From contig CANKVU010000008.1 of the NCBI GenBank assembly GCA_947487205.1, positions 62,001-126,000 on the forward strand: a stretch of DNA of 64,000 nt, given 5' to 3'. Below the pieces are notes generated by a model. That model was not told the DNA's origin. It was given only the letters and a program-made list of their open reading frames with translations, and did no database searches. This DNA comes from an uncultured Paracoccaceae bacterium. GTDB lineage: Bacteria > Pseudomonadota > Alphaproteobacteria > Rhodobacterales > Rhodobacteraceae. Both the position numbers and the translations under genes were made by a program. Each line of letters starts with the position of its first letter. Position 1 is the stretch's first letter. This document shows positions 37,171-45,137 of the stretch, piece by piece.

Positions 37171-37799
37171 AGCCGCACCTCGATAACGGGGATGTTCGGA
37201 GCCTGGCCGGCGTTGAACGTGTCGATCGACACGTCGATGCGGTCCATGTCGAACCTGGCGGGAACATCGAATTCGAAACCCGCGGTGACGAGTGCCCCGA
37301 CCGCCGGAGCGGCGTCGAACACGATTTCGCCCGTGGCGGGATCAACCTCCACACCGGCGCCCGGCGCGATTTCCTCACCGGCACGTCCGACGACGATGCT
37401 GTCGACGACGGGTTTCGTGATCGGGCGCCGATACGCGGTCGGGCCGGTTCCGTACGTCTTTGCCAGTTGGAACGTCCGGGTTTCCCCGTCACCCGTTCCG
37501 ATCACCTGGTCGAGGCACCCGACTGGGTGTCCGAAGAGCCCGGACCTGAAATCGGCCCAATCCTTCCACCGGAAGGCGTGAAGCTGCCCTCGCCGCTCCT
37601 CGAAGAACGCGATCAGCGTCTCCAGGTCGGACAGGGATCGCAATCCGACACCCGCGTCATAGCGGCGCCGGGAATGCTGCCATGGCGTGTTCCGCTCCTC
37701 GAACCCGTTCGAGAGCGTGACGATCTCCGTGCGTCGTTCAGGCCCACCGGTGGCTCCGAAGCTGAGCTTGGCGGGAAACCTCACGTCGTGAAAATCCAT
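37167..37799 (-). CDS. GTA distal tail protein, DUF2460 (g12)
   Basis: A 210-residue DUF2460 protein that joins the tail tube to the baseplate. It opens with FHDVRFPAKLSFGATGGPER, then the family stretch TLIAFFEERRGQLHAFRWKD, and ends with VSIDTFNAGQAPNIPVIEVR. The start is the ATG at 37799 because GAGGAGG lies seven bases before it; an ATG two codons earlier is too close to that site. It ends in a four-base overlap with g13 and begins 12 bases after the tape measure gene. Confidence 0.92.
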   Translation of the reverse strand: MDFHDVRFPAKLSFGATGGPERRTEIVTLSNGFEERNTPWQHSRRRYDAGVGLRSLSDLETLIAFFEERRGQLHAFRWKDWADFRSGLFGHPVGCLDQVIGTGDGETRTFQLAKTYGTGPTAYRRPITKPVVDSIVVGRAGEEIAPGAGVEVDPATGEIVFDAAPAVGALVTAGFEFDVPARFDMDRIDVSIDTFNAGQAPNIPVIEVRL

Positions 37800-37811
37800 G
37801 ACCATGCCTCC

Positions 37812-38483
37812 TCAGCGGTTTCTAGATCCACGCGAGAGCGCGCGCCCGAGCCGCGCCGCGATCTGCGTCTCGGACCGGCGGAAGCTTTCGGCATCCGGGG
37901 AGGAGATGTTCATCACCACCTGCACCGGTGCCGGTCCGCCGCCCGAGCGCACGCCGAGCCGGCCGTCCGCCCCACGAGAGAGCGGCAGGATAGCCTCGGG
38001 CCCGGCTTCCCCCATCAAGCCGGTGCCACCGCGCATCGGAAACGTGGTGGCCCTGTCCACGACCCCCCCGCTGGCGAAAGGCGTGACGCGCGCCGCCGAT
38101 ATCGGTCGTCCGCCGGCAAATGCGCCCCCCCCGGCGAAGGGCAGCAATCCCTGCACCACGCTCTGGATACCGCCGGAAAATGCCGCCCCCGCCTGCTTGG
38201 TCACTGGGGCAACCGCCGCCCGGTAGGCGGACCCGATCGTGGATTGAGCCGCCCCCTTCAGCGCGTCGGAAAGGCGCTTGCCCCCGAAGACCACGCCTTC
38301 CAGTCCGGAGCGGAAGCTCTTCGACAGGCTCGACGACAGGTCGGAGACATGACCTTTGGTCTCGCTCACGGTCGACTGCATCGATCGCATCTCCGACGTG
38401 AACTCGGACAGGATTGCCTTGGCGCCGCCGACCCCCTGTTCAAAGGCGGCGACATACTCCTCGAATGTGTCCATCTCAGACAT
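37812..38483 (-). CDS. GTA tail tape measure protein (g11)
   Basis: A 223-residue tape measure protein that sets tail length and is probably released into the recipient envelope. It has a helical N-terminus with TSEMRSMQSTVSETKGHVSD, a small-residue and Gly-rich centre (GLLPFAGGGAFAGGRPI) and the phage tape-measure signature GLMGEAGPEAILPLSRG. It is very short next to phage tape measures (often over 700 residues), as expected for the short GTA tail. The ATG overlaps g10.1 by eight bases. Confidence 0.9.
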   Translation of the reverse strand: MSEMDTFEEYVAAFEQGVGGAKAILSEFTSEMRSMQSTVSETKGHVSDLSSSLSKSFRSGLEGVVFGGKRLSDALKGAAQSTIGSAYRAAVAPVTKQAGAAFSGGIQSVVQGLLPFAGGGAFAGGRPISAARVTPFASGGVVDRATTFPMRGGTGLMGEAGPEAILPLSRGADGRLGVRSGGGPAPVQVVMNISSPDAESFRRSETQIAARLGRALSRGSRNR

Positions 38484-38685
38484 TCCGGTTCCTCTTCTCG
38501 TCATCATCGTCCGGGAAGGCCGCGCGGAGCGCCTCGAATCCGGCGCGATCCAGCTGACCGGCGCCTCCGCCACGCCCGAGCATCACCATCAGTTCGGCCG
38601 GTGTCAGCGCCCAGAATTCCGCCGGGCGCAGCCCCAATTCGCGCAGCCCTGCGCGCATCAGGGCTGGCCAGGCGATCCGGCTCAT
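38476..38685 (-). CDS. GTA tail assembly chaperone-like protein (g10.1, DUF2376)
   Basis: A 69-residue protein of the small family found between g10 and g11 in RcGTA-type clusters. It has WPALMRAGLRELGLRPAEFW followed by LTPAELMVMLG and an acidic-basic tail. Its position before the tape measure matches that of phage tail assembly chaperones. Start and stop overlap the neighbours by four and eight bases, so translation is tightly coupled. Confidence 0.85.
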   Translation of the reverse strand: MSRIAWPALMRAGLRELGLRPAEFWALTPAELMVMLGRGGGAGQLDRAGFEALRAAFPDDDDEKRNRNV

Positions 38686-38996
38686 CCCGGCAGTTCGAAG
38701 GCCCGGGAGAGCAAGGCCCCCGCCACGCGGGTCGCCTCCATGGGCCCTCCCGCGATCTCCGAGGCGAGCAGATCCCTGCTCGTGCCCGACCAGCCCGCTG
38801 CCCGCAGGCCCGCCGCGAGAAGAGCGACCACGTCCCGGGCCGAAAAATGTCCGGTTTCGAACCGCTCCACGAGCTCGACAAGCGATTTTTCCTCCAGCTC
38901 GGCTTCCACCTCGACGAGGGCGCCAAGCGTCAGTTTCGCATCATACGCGGTGCCATTCACCGTCAGCGCCACTTCTCCGCTCCAGGGATTTGTCAT
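38682..38996 (-). CDS. GTA tail chaperone-like protein (g10)
   Basis: A 104-residue gene transfer agent family protein, equivalent to RcGTA g10. It opens with NPWSGEVALTVNGTAYDAKL and has the conserved LGALVEVEAELEEKSLVELV. With g10.1 it occupies the place of the G/GT chaperone pair in lambda-like phages, but as two separate overlapping genes instead of a frameshift product. It overlaps g9 by four bases (ATGA). Confidence 0.87.
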   Translation of the reverse strand: MTNPWSGEVALTVNGTAYDAKLTLGALVEVEAELEEKSLVELVERFETGHFSARDVVALLAAGLRAAGWSGTSRDLLASEIAGGPMEATRVAGALLSRAFELPG

Positions 38997-39406
38997 GACA
39001 GGGCCGCGAAGGTGAGGGCGCCCGCCGATGCAAGGCTCAGCTCGTATGTCGCCTCGCCGTCATGGGCCCCGGCATATTCGATGGCGGTGATCTGGAATGG
39101 GCCTTCGACGACGCCGAAATCGGGGATGATCACGCGGAAATCCGGGGTTTCCCCGTCGAAGAAGATCTGGCGCGCGCGCTCGTCCGTGGCGGCGTCCTTG
39201 AAGACGCCCGACCCAGATACCGAAGCGCTGCGGACACCCGCTCCGCCAAGCAGCTCCCGCCAGCCCGCACTGTCGAGATTGGTCGCATCGACCGTCTCGG
39301 CGTTAAACGAAATGCGCGAGGCACGAAGTCCGGCCACGGTCTCGAAGAGGCCCGCGCCGTCCAGATCGACCTTGATCAAGAGATCCTTGCCGTATTGGGC
39401 AGCCAT
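38993..39406 (-). CDS. GTA major tail tube protein (g9)
   Basis: A 137-residue tail tube subunit (phage major tail protein, TP901-1 family). Visible signatures are AAQYGKDLLIKVDLDGAG, RASRISFNAETVDATN and RVIIPDFGVVEGPFQITA. The ATG is preceded by AAGGGAGA. The short 17-base gap before it and four-base overlap after it place it firmly in the operon. It should be the most abundant tail protein. Confidence 0.92.
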   Translation of the reverse strand: MAAQYGKDLLIKVDLDGAGLFETVAGLRASRISFNAETVDATNLDSAGWRELLGGAGVRSASVSGSGVFKDAATDERARQIFFDGETPDFRVIIPDFGVVEGPFQITAIEYAGAHDGEATYELSLASAGALTFAALS

Positions 39407-39423
39407 ATCGCTGTCTCCCTTCC

Positions 39424-39837
39424 TCAGGTTTCGTCGAAGACACGCGCGCGGAAGCGCAGGTCGATCCGTCTCGTGCCGGTGCGGCGCATCCTCCGCGCCT
39501 GGGCCTGCCGGAACCACAGTCCGTCGCAGCGACCTCGTCCAAGCACGAGGGGCGCTGACAACAGCGCGTCGGAAACGGCGCCCGCCGCCTCCTTCGCGTC
39601 GGCGAACCCCGCATCGTCGCTGACCACGGCGATCTCGAAGTCGTGGATCGCCCCCCGTTCGCCGTAATCGGATCGGTCCAGGACACGTTCTTCCCCGATG
39701 GAAACGTACAGGGCGGGCATTTCACCCGGCGGCACCCCATCGAAGATCGCCGACCCCGCGATCGCGGCCAGAGCCGCATCGTCCGCAAGGCGCCGATAGA
39801 CCGCCTTCTGCAGCGCGGCGGAAACGGAATAGGTCAT
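39424..39837 (-). CDS. GTA tail terminator protein, DUF3168 (g8)
   Basis: A 137-residue DUF3168 protein, the tail-completion or tail-terminator role at the head-tail joint. It begins SVSAALQKAVYRRLADDAAL and contains the family VPPGEMPALYVSIGEE and the C-terminal RRIDLRFRARVF. It is coupled to g7 by an ATGA overlap. The start at 39837 gives the family length. Confidence 0.88.
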   Translation of the reverse strand: MTYSVSAALQKAVYRRLADDAALAAIAGSAIFDGVPPGEMPALYVSIGEERVLDRSDYGERGAIHDFEIAVVSDDAGFADAKEAAGAVSDALLSAPLVLGRGRCDGLWFRQAQARRMRRTGTRRIDLRFRARVFDET

Positions 39838-40172
39838 GTGGCACGCTCCTCCTCGATGCGGCACGAAAGCCAGCGGGCCGTCGGATCGGTTTCCTGAACG
39901 GCCAGGATCGCGAAACGGCGCTCGCCCTCGCTGAAGCGGTTGCCTTCCACGGGGCGGGACGGGGCGCCGAAGGGGGCCGCCCGAACCGTCGCGGTCCACA
40001 ACGAGCGGCTGAGCGTCGCGGCCTCTCCTTCCGTCAGTCCCGAAGACCGTGGCCTGAGATCCGCCCAGACGGTACCGCGGGTGACCCACGTCTCGTCGAG
40101 GCCGCCAGCCCCGTCCGGGACCAGGACCCGTTCCTCCAGCACAAGCGGCCGGGTAAGGTTCAACCGTCCCAT
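39834..40172 (-). CDS. GTA head-tail adaptor / stopper (g7)
   Basis: A 112-residue phage head-closure-type protein (SPP1 gp16-like). It has LTRPLVLEERVLVPDGAGG, GTVWADLRPRSSGLTEGEA and the terminal RWLSCRIEEE. The start overlaps the g6 stop by one base (TGATG) and the stop overlaps g8. Function is inferred from family and position; it closes the connector after DNA packaging. Confidence 0.88.
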   Translation of the reverse strand: MGRLNLTRPLVLEERVLVPDGAGGLDETWVTRGTVWADLRPRSSGLTEGEAATLSRSLWTATVRAAPFGAPSRPVEGNRFSEGERRFAILAVQETDPTARWLSCRIEEERAT

Positions 40173-40753
40173 CAGACCGACCTCGCCAGCCGGATCGGAC
40201 GATAGGGCGACAGGAGCGCGCGGACCCCGTCCGGCAGGCCGCGATCGCCCTGCCGGTCCTCGTAGCGGGCACTGGCAAGCGACACGACGGCAAGGGCTAG
40301 ATCCTGCGGCACCTCCGACCATGCCTGGCCGAAGCCCGCGGTGAAGACCACTTCCGCTTCGCCGCCCGTCGGAATGGAAGGCATCAGATAGCCGCTCGAC
40401 ACCAGGGCCGGGCGAACCGGATCGCGACGCATACGGTAGCGGTCCCGCGAGACCAATTCCCGCGTGCCGTCCCGGTATGCGATCGACACACCGCCGATGC
40501 CCGTCACCGGCGCCCTAGGAAGAAGATGGTGGGCGGTTCCGGTCCAGGCATCGAGGCGCAAGACGAATTCGCGGTGCAGCAAGGCCTTGGCCGTCAGGGT
40601 CTCGACCTCGGTCAGGGCGCCCCGCAGGATGCGCTCGAGCAGATCGTCCTGAACCGTGTCGTCGGAGAATCCGGTACCCAGGCGCAAATGACCGCGCAGG
40701 TCGGCCAGGGGCAGCCTGTCCTTTCCGATGGGTGTTGTCTCGACCAGATACAT
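40172..40753 (-). CDS. GTA head-tail connector protein (g6)
   Basis: A 193-residue connector protein (HK97 gp6-like, phage_connect family) that forms a ring under the portal. Residues 12-60 hold the helical core (KDRLPLADLRGHLRLG, then LLERILRGALTEVETLTAKA); the C-terminal part has VPQDLALAVVSLASARYEDR. AGAGGAG precedes the ATG. It is separated from the capsid gene by 84 bases containing two strong hairpins, the largest gap inside the cluster. Confidence 0.88.
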   Translation of the reverse strand: MYLVETTPIGKDRLPLADLRGHLRLGTGFSDDTVQDDLLERILRGALTEVETLTAKALLHREFVLRLDAWTGTAHHLLPRAPVTGIGGVSIAYRDGTRELVSRDRYRMRRDPVRPALVSSGYLMPSIPTGGEAEVVFTAGFGQAWSEVPQDLALAVVSLASARYEDRQGDRGLPDGVRALLSPYRPIRLARSV

Positions 40754-40774
40754 ACGCGCGCTCCTCTGCCGGGC

Positions 40775-40830
40775 TGCGGGCCGGATCCTCCGGCCCGCAT
40801 CGTTCGCTTCGGTCCGGCCAGCGGCCGGAC
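40775..40830 (-). terminator. Tandem hairpins between capsid gene g5 and connector gene g6
   Basis: Two perfect hairpins lie back to back. The first has an 11-bp stem (40775-40785 with 40789-40799, arm TGCGGGCCGGA, loop of three). The second has an 8-bp stem (40812-40819 with 40823-40830, arm GTCCGGCC, loop of three). On the coding (minus) strand they follow the capsid stop by seven bases. No T-run follows, so they may stabilise the capsid mRNA end or attenuate rather than fully terminate. Confidence 0.6.
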
Positions 40831-40837
40831 GACGGAA

Positions 40838-42025
40838 TCAGGCGGCGGCGAAACGCAGCAGCTTGATCGCGGCAAAGTCGCTTACGTCGCCGCCGACCCG
40901 CTTCGTGGCGTAGAAGAGGACATGCGGCTTGGCGCTGAAGGGATCGCGGAGAATTCGCAGGTCCGGACGCTCGGCAATCGTGTAACCTGCCCCGAAATCG
41001 CCGAACGCGATCGCGTCCGCGCCGTCCGAGATGTCGGGCATGTCCTCGGCCACCAGGACCGGATACCCCAGAAGCCTTGCCGGCTCGCCCGCCGCGAGTC
41101 CGTCGGACCATAGGAAGCGTCCGTCGGCATCCTTCATCCGGCGGACCATCCCGGTCGTGCGCGAGTTCATCACGAAGCTCGCATTGGCCCGGTACTGGGC
41201 GCCCAGCGCATAGACCACGTCGATGATCGCATCGGCGGTCCCGATTTCCCCGTCGACGCCCGTCGCGACGTAGCCGAGCGTTCCCCAGGTCCAGTCCGCG
41301 TCCGGTACCGCCGTGTGATCGAGGAAGCCCCGGGGTTTCTGACTGCCATCGCCGAGGATGAAGGCCGCCGCTTCCGCCCGCGCGAAGCTCTCGGCAATGC
41401 GCTGTGCAAGCCAGCCTTCGATGTCGAAAGCCGCGTCATCGAGAAGCCGCTGTGACGCTTTCGGCAGGGCCGACAATTCATGAAGCGGGATCGTGATCCG
41501 GTCGATCTGGGACGTGGCCGTTTCGGTGACGGCGCCGTTCTCGCTGGCCCAGCCCGCGCCCATCTCGGTCGTGTCGATCAGCACGTCGTACGATGTCGCC
41601 TCGACGTTGACGACGTTCGCGACCCGGCGCAGGGACGCGGTGGAACGCAGGACCGACTGCACGCTCTCGGATGTCTTGGGATCGACCAAGTAGCCGCCGT
41701 CCCCGGCCACCGTGGTGGAGAGCGCCTTGCCCTCGAGCACCAGCCCCCGCAGCCCATCATCGTCGCCCGAGCGAACGTAGTCACCGAAGGCCTTGCGGTG
41801 GGGAACCTCGGTTTCCGAGGCGGTCGCAAGGGCGGGGCGGGGCGCGGCGCGCGATTTACGATCCAGCATTGTCACTCGCTCTTCCTGTTTCTGCAGCTTG
41901 CGGGCCATGTCCTGCTTGAAGGAGCCGAGCTCCCTCATGAAATCGCTCATCGCGGATTTCACCTCGTCGGCGGCGGTGGGCATGGCATCCCCGTCCGCCC
42001 GAGCCTTGGTCTCGGTCGTGGTCAT
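40838..42025 (-). CDS. GTA major capsid protein, HK97 fold (g5)
   Basis: A 395-residue HK97-type capsid protein. Residues about 20-60 are a coiled-coil scaffolding segment (SAMSDFMRELGSFKQDMARK), which the g4 protease should remove. The mature domain has GDGGYLVDPKTSESVQSVLR, ALPKASQRLLDDAAFDIEGW, FVMNSRTTGMVRRMKDADGR and GDFGAGYTIAERPDLRILRD, all typical. GAGGACAG precedes the ATG. It lies 36 bases after g4 and is followed by tandem hairpins. Confidence 0.95.
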   Translation of the reverse strand: MTTTETKARADGDAMPTAADEVKSAMSDFMRELGSFKQDMARKLQKQEERVTMLDRKSRAAPRPALATASETEVPHRKAFGDYVRSGDDDGLRGLVLEGKALSTTVAGDGGYLVDPKTSESVQSVLRSTASLRRVANVVNVEATSYDVLIDTTEMGAGWASENGAVTETATSQIDRITIPLHELSALPKASQRLLDDAAFDIEGWLAQRIAESFARAEAAAFILGDGSQKPRGFLDHTAVPDADWTWGTLGYVATGVDGEIGTADAIIDVVYALGAQYRANASFVMNSRTTGMVRRMKDADGRFLWSDGLAAGEPARLLGYPVLVAEDMPDISDGADAIAFGDFGAGYTIAERPDLRILRDPFSAKPHVLFYATKRVGGDVSDFAAIKLLRFAAA

Positions 42026-42061
42026 TTCGCTGTCCTCGATGGTGGTTCCTGTTATCCGGCC

Positions 42062-42595
42062 TCAGCCGTCAGCCAGCTCGCGGCTCGCGCTCCGCAGCGC
42101 CTCGGCCAGCGCGCGCCAGGGCGCATCCCCGCCCTTGGCACCGACCCGCGCCTCTGGAAGCATCGGAAAAGTCACAAGCGACACCTCCCAGAGTTCCACG
42201 TCCTGCAAGAGGCGTCGTCCCTGCCCGTCGCGGCCAGCCTTGCGGGTGCGATACCCGATCGAGAGTCCGTCGATGGCGCCGGCCGATACCAACGCCGCGG
42301 CCTCGGCCCCCCGCGCGGTTTCCAGGATCAGGCGGCCCCGCACATAAAGGCCGCGGTCGTCCTCCCGGACCTCGTCCCAGACCCCGATCGGGGTGTTCGG
42401 GTCATGCTGCCACAGCATCGCCACCCGTCCGCCCCGGCGTGTGAGATCGCCCAGCCAGCGCAAATAGGCACCCTTCTCGACGACATCGCCGCCCTGGTCC
42501 GTCGACCCGAAAAGCGAGGCATAGCCCTCGATCACATGGCCCGCCGTCAGCGTGACGTCGCCGTCCCCGGCGCAGTACTTGGTTTCGAGTTCCAT
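42062..42595 (-). CDS. GTA prohead protease, HK97 type (g4)
   Basis: A 177-residue prohead serine protease that trims the capsid scaffold. It shows the family opening VIEGYASLFGSTDQGGDVVE, the catalytic histidine in AMLWQHDPNTPIGVW and the catalytic serine in IDGLSIGYRTR, then WEVSLVTFPMLPEARV. AAAGGG precedes the ATG. It begins 12 bases after the portal gene, leaving no room for the g3.5 gene that occurs in R. capsulatus. Confidence 0.93.
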   Translation of the reverse strand: MELETKYCAGDGDVTLTAGHVIEGYASLFGSTDQGGDVVEKGAYLRWLGDLTRRGGRVAMLWQHDPNTPIGVWDEVREDDRGLYVRGRLILETARGAEAAALVSAGAIDGLSIGYRTRKAGRDGQGRRLLQDVELWEVSLVTFPMLPEARVGAKGGDAPWRALAEALRSASRELADG

Positions 42596-42607
42596 CGCTG
42601 TACCCTT

Positions 42608-43771
42608 TCAATCCTCGGCGACGGGAAGCCCCAGAAGCGACCGCTTCTCGGCATCCGTCAGGAAATCGGCATCGGCCACGCGGGCCCACTGGGCGTCCCG
42701 TTCCGCGACGAGCGCCGGGACCTGATCGAGGTCGATCCGCATCGACAGGGGCGCGGAGTCGAATGCGCCCAGCCAGTGGGCGAGCGCGGCGGCGACACGG
42801 TTGGCCAGGGGCAGCACCGTCAGGCGATAGAATGCCCTGTTGGCCTCGGCGTAATTCGCATAGGTCGCATCGCCAGGAATCCCGAGCAGCATGGGCGGCA
42901 CGCCGAAGGCCAGGGCGATCTCCCGTGCGGCGGCCTCCTTGGTCTTCTGGAACTCCATGTCCGACGGGGAGAAGCCCATCGGCTTCCAGTCCAGCCCCCC
43001 CTCCAACAACATGGGACGCCCGGCGTTCCGCGCCCCCTGGTGATGGGTTTCGAGTTCCACGACCAGACGATCGTACTGTTCGGGGCTCAACATCCCATCG
43101 CCACCGTGAAACACGATCGCTCCGGACGGCCGCGCCGCGTTGTCCAGAAGCGCCTTGGACCAACGCGAGGCTGAATTGTGCACGTCCATCGCCGAAGCGG
43201 CGGCATGGATCGGTGACAGGCCGTAATGGTCATCCTGGGGGTGAAAGCTTTTGACGTGACAGATCGGCGAGAGCCCCTCCGAAAGCGAGAACCGGTGCTC
43301 GCGCCCGCCGACGGTGTACACGTAGGCCACGGGCCAGCCATCCGCCCCGGGAACCACCGCCATCCGTTCCGACCGGAGCACGTGCAGTTCGAAGGGCAAC
43401 CCGCCTGCACCCACGGCCTCAACATACCCGTTACCCGTCAGGAGGATCTGGCCGTAGAGAGATTCGAGCAGTTCGGCCTGTCCCTGCCCGCCGTTCGGCC
43501 GTGCCATCAGGTCGAGGACGGGATGTGTGTCCATCCGACCGCCCTCTGCCTCCAGGATCAGGGGCAGGGTAGCGGCCGCCTCCGCGATCATCTTGACCGA
43601 ACGGAAGACGACCGGGTTCCCGAGAAAGCCGTTGCGCGTCAGCGATGTCGTGTCACGCCCACTCCACGCTACGCGGCCGGAGCCGCTATAGGCGATGGCG
43701 GGGGCCGACAGGCCGCCGACGGCGCTCGCTTTCGTCTCCTCGGAATTCGCTCGTTTCAGGAACTGAAACAT
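42608..43771 (-). CDS. GTA portal protein (g3)
   Basis: A 387-residue HK97-family portal protein, the twelve-fold ring through which DNA enters and leaves the head. Signatures are FLGNPVVFRSVKMIAEAAAT, MARPNGGQGQAELLESLYGQ, SRWSKALLDNAARPSGAIV and IALAFGVPPMLLGIPGDATY. The start at 43771 has GAAGAGGAG before it; an in-frame ATG 12 codons earlier lies inside the terminase gene. It begins 19 bases after the terminase stop. Confidence 0.94.
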   Translation of the reverse strand: MFQFLKRANSEETKASAVGGLSAPAIAYSGSGRVAWSGRDTTSLTRNGFLGNPVVFRSVKMIAEAAATLPLILEAEGGRMDTHPVLDLMARPNGGQGQAELLESLYGQILLTGNGYVEAVGAGGLPFELHVLRSERMAVVPGADGWPVAYVYTVGGREHRFSLSEGLSPICHVKSFHPQDDHYGLSPIHAAASAMDVHNSASRWSKALLDNAARPSGAIVFHGGDGMLSPEQYDRLVVELETHHQGARNAGRPMLLEGGLDWKPMGFSPSDMEFQKTKEAAAREIALAFGVPPMLLGIPGDATYANYAEANRAFYRLTVLPLANRVAAALAHWLGAFDSAPLSMRIDLDQVPALVAERDAQWARVADADFLTDAEKRSLLGLPVAED

Positions 43772-43790
43772 TCGCCGCTCCTCTTCCGCC

Positions 43791-45137
43791 TCACAGGCTT
43801 CGCACACCCGGTCTGCGGGGCGTGTTCATCAATTCGCTCAGCGCCCAGACCAGGGCGTCGACCCGATCGGGCGACCCCTCGCCTTGGAAGCCCCGGACAG
43901 ACATCAGCGCCATCTGATCCTCCAGCGCGGACAACCCGTCCAAGTGCAAAACCCGCCCCTGCTCGTAGAGAGCCGCCACCGGTTCCGCTCTGGAGACCTT
44001 GCCCCGGGAGGCGTGAACGCCTCTGTAAGGTACCGAACGGTCGATTTGCCTCAGCAACGCCTCGACCAGATCACCGCCCTGATTGACTTCGGCGACGATC
44101 CTGTCGGCTGCATGACGCTCGAAGGCGGAGATCGCGGCGTGGGCCCACCCGACGGGCGTCGCACCCGCCACGCTCGCATCCTCCAAGACGACGTACCGAG
44201 AGCGACCGGGATCGGCACCGGCGACCACGATCCCGCACATGTCGGACCGCGGCCCGCCCGAGACGGGCGGGTCCACGGCGACCACCACGCGGCCCAATTC
44301 CGGCACTTCCCCCATCCGGCATCGGGCCAGCAGGTCCGCGCTCCACAGCGCGCCCTCCACGTCCTCCAGCAGACGGCCATCGATCTCCTGAGCGCCGAGC
44401 CGGGTATTGGCATAGCGCTCCGTCACTTCCGCCAGGAAGGACGGGGCTAGGTTCGCACGGTTCGCGGATGTCGGAGCGGTGGTCAGGACGGTCGATGAAC
44501 TTGCCAGAATCCGCTTCAAAACGGGCACGTTGCGCGGAGTCGTGGTGACGCAGGATCGGGGTGCCGTTCCCAGCCGCAGGCAAAACTGCAACATGTCCCA
44601 GGCCTCTTCGCCACGGCGCCATTTGCCGAGTTCGTCGGCCCATGCCGCGTCGAATTGCGGCCCGCGCAATGCTTCCGGATCCTGCGCGGAGAACACCTGC
44701 GCGACCGCTCCGTTCTGCCAGCGCAGCCGACGACGTCCCGCTTCCCAGGTCGGAACACGATCAGGCGGCGAACAGGCGAGGATTCCCGAATCCCCGAAAA
44801 CCATCACGTCGCGCGCCTGATCATAGGTCTCGCCGACCAAGGCAAGACGACGCGCGCGCCCCGGATCCAGGGGGCATGGGCCCTCCACCATGGTCCGGAC
44901 CCATTCGCTTCCCGCGCGTGTCTTGCCCGCTCCCCTGCCGCCCATGATCACCCATGTCCGCCAATCCCCCGCGGGTGGCACCTGGTGGTCCAACGCCCAG
45001 AAGCGGAACAGGTACGGGAGCGCCGCCAGGGCAGACCCGCTCAGCGTTTCAAGGAACTTCGTCTCCGTGGAACGCGGTGCGGAGGCGATCCAGGCGGCCG
45101 CGGACTTCCTCTTCGGCTTGCCGGAGGTCAACGGCAT
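43791..45137 (-). CDS. GTA terminase large subunit (g2)
   Basis: The DNA packaging motor, 448 residues as called. Walker A is MGGRGAGKTRAG and the nuclease domain begins VVVAVDPPVSGGPRSDMCG with acidic metal ligands. RcGTA homologues are reported to package host DNA by headful with little sequence preference; nothing here predicts a cos or pac specificity. The start is doubtful: the ATG at 45137 makes an unusual 89-base overlap with the small terminase gene, while homologues usually begin nearer the segment LSGSALAALPYLFRFWALDH. No standard start codon exists between that segment and the overlap. Confidence 0.92.
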   Translation of the reverse strand: MPLTSGKPKRKSAAAWIASAPRSTETKFLETLSGSALAALPYLFRFWALDHQVPPAGDWRTWVIMGGRGAGKTRAGSEWVRTMVEGPCPLDPGRARRLALVGETYDQARDVMVFGDSGILACSPPDRVPTWEAGRRRLRWQNGAVAQVFSAQDPEALRGPQFDAAWADELGKWRRGEEAWDMLQFCLRLGTAPRSCVTTTPRNVPVLKRILASSSTVLTTAPTSANRANLAPSFLAEVTERYANTRLGAQEIDGRLLEDVEGALWSADLLARCRMGEVPELGRVVVAVDPPVSGGPRSDMCGIVVAGADPGRSRYVVLEDASVAGATPVGWAHAAISAFERHAADRIVAEVNQGGDLVEALLRQIDRSVPYRGVHASRGKVSRAEPVAALYEQGRVLHLDGLSALEDQMALMSVRGFQGEGSPDRVDALVWALSELMNTPRRPGVRSL

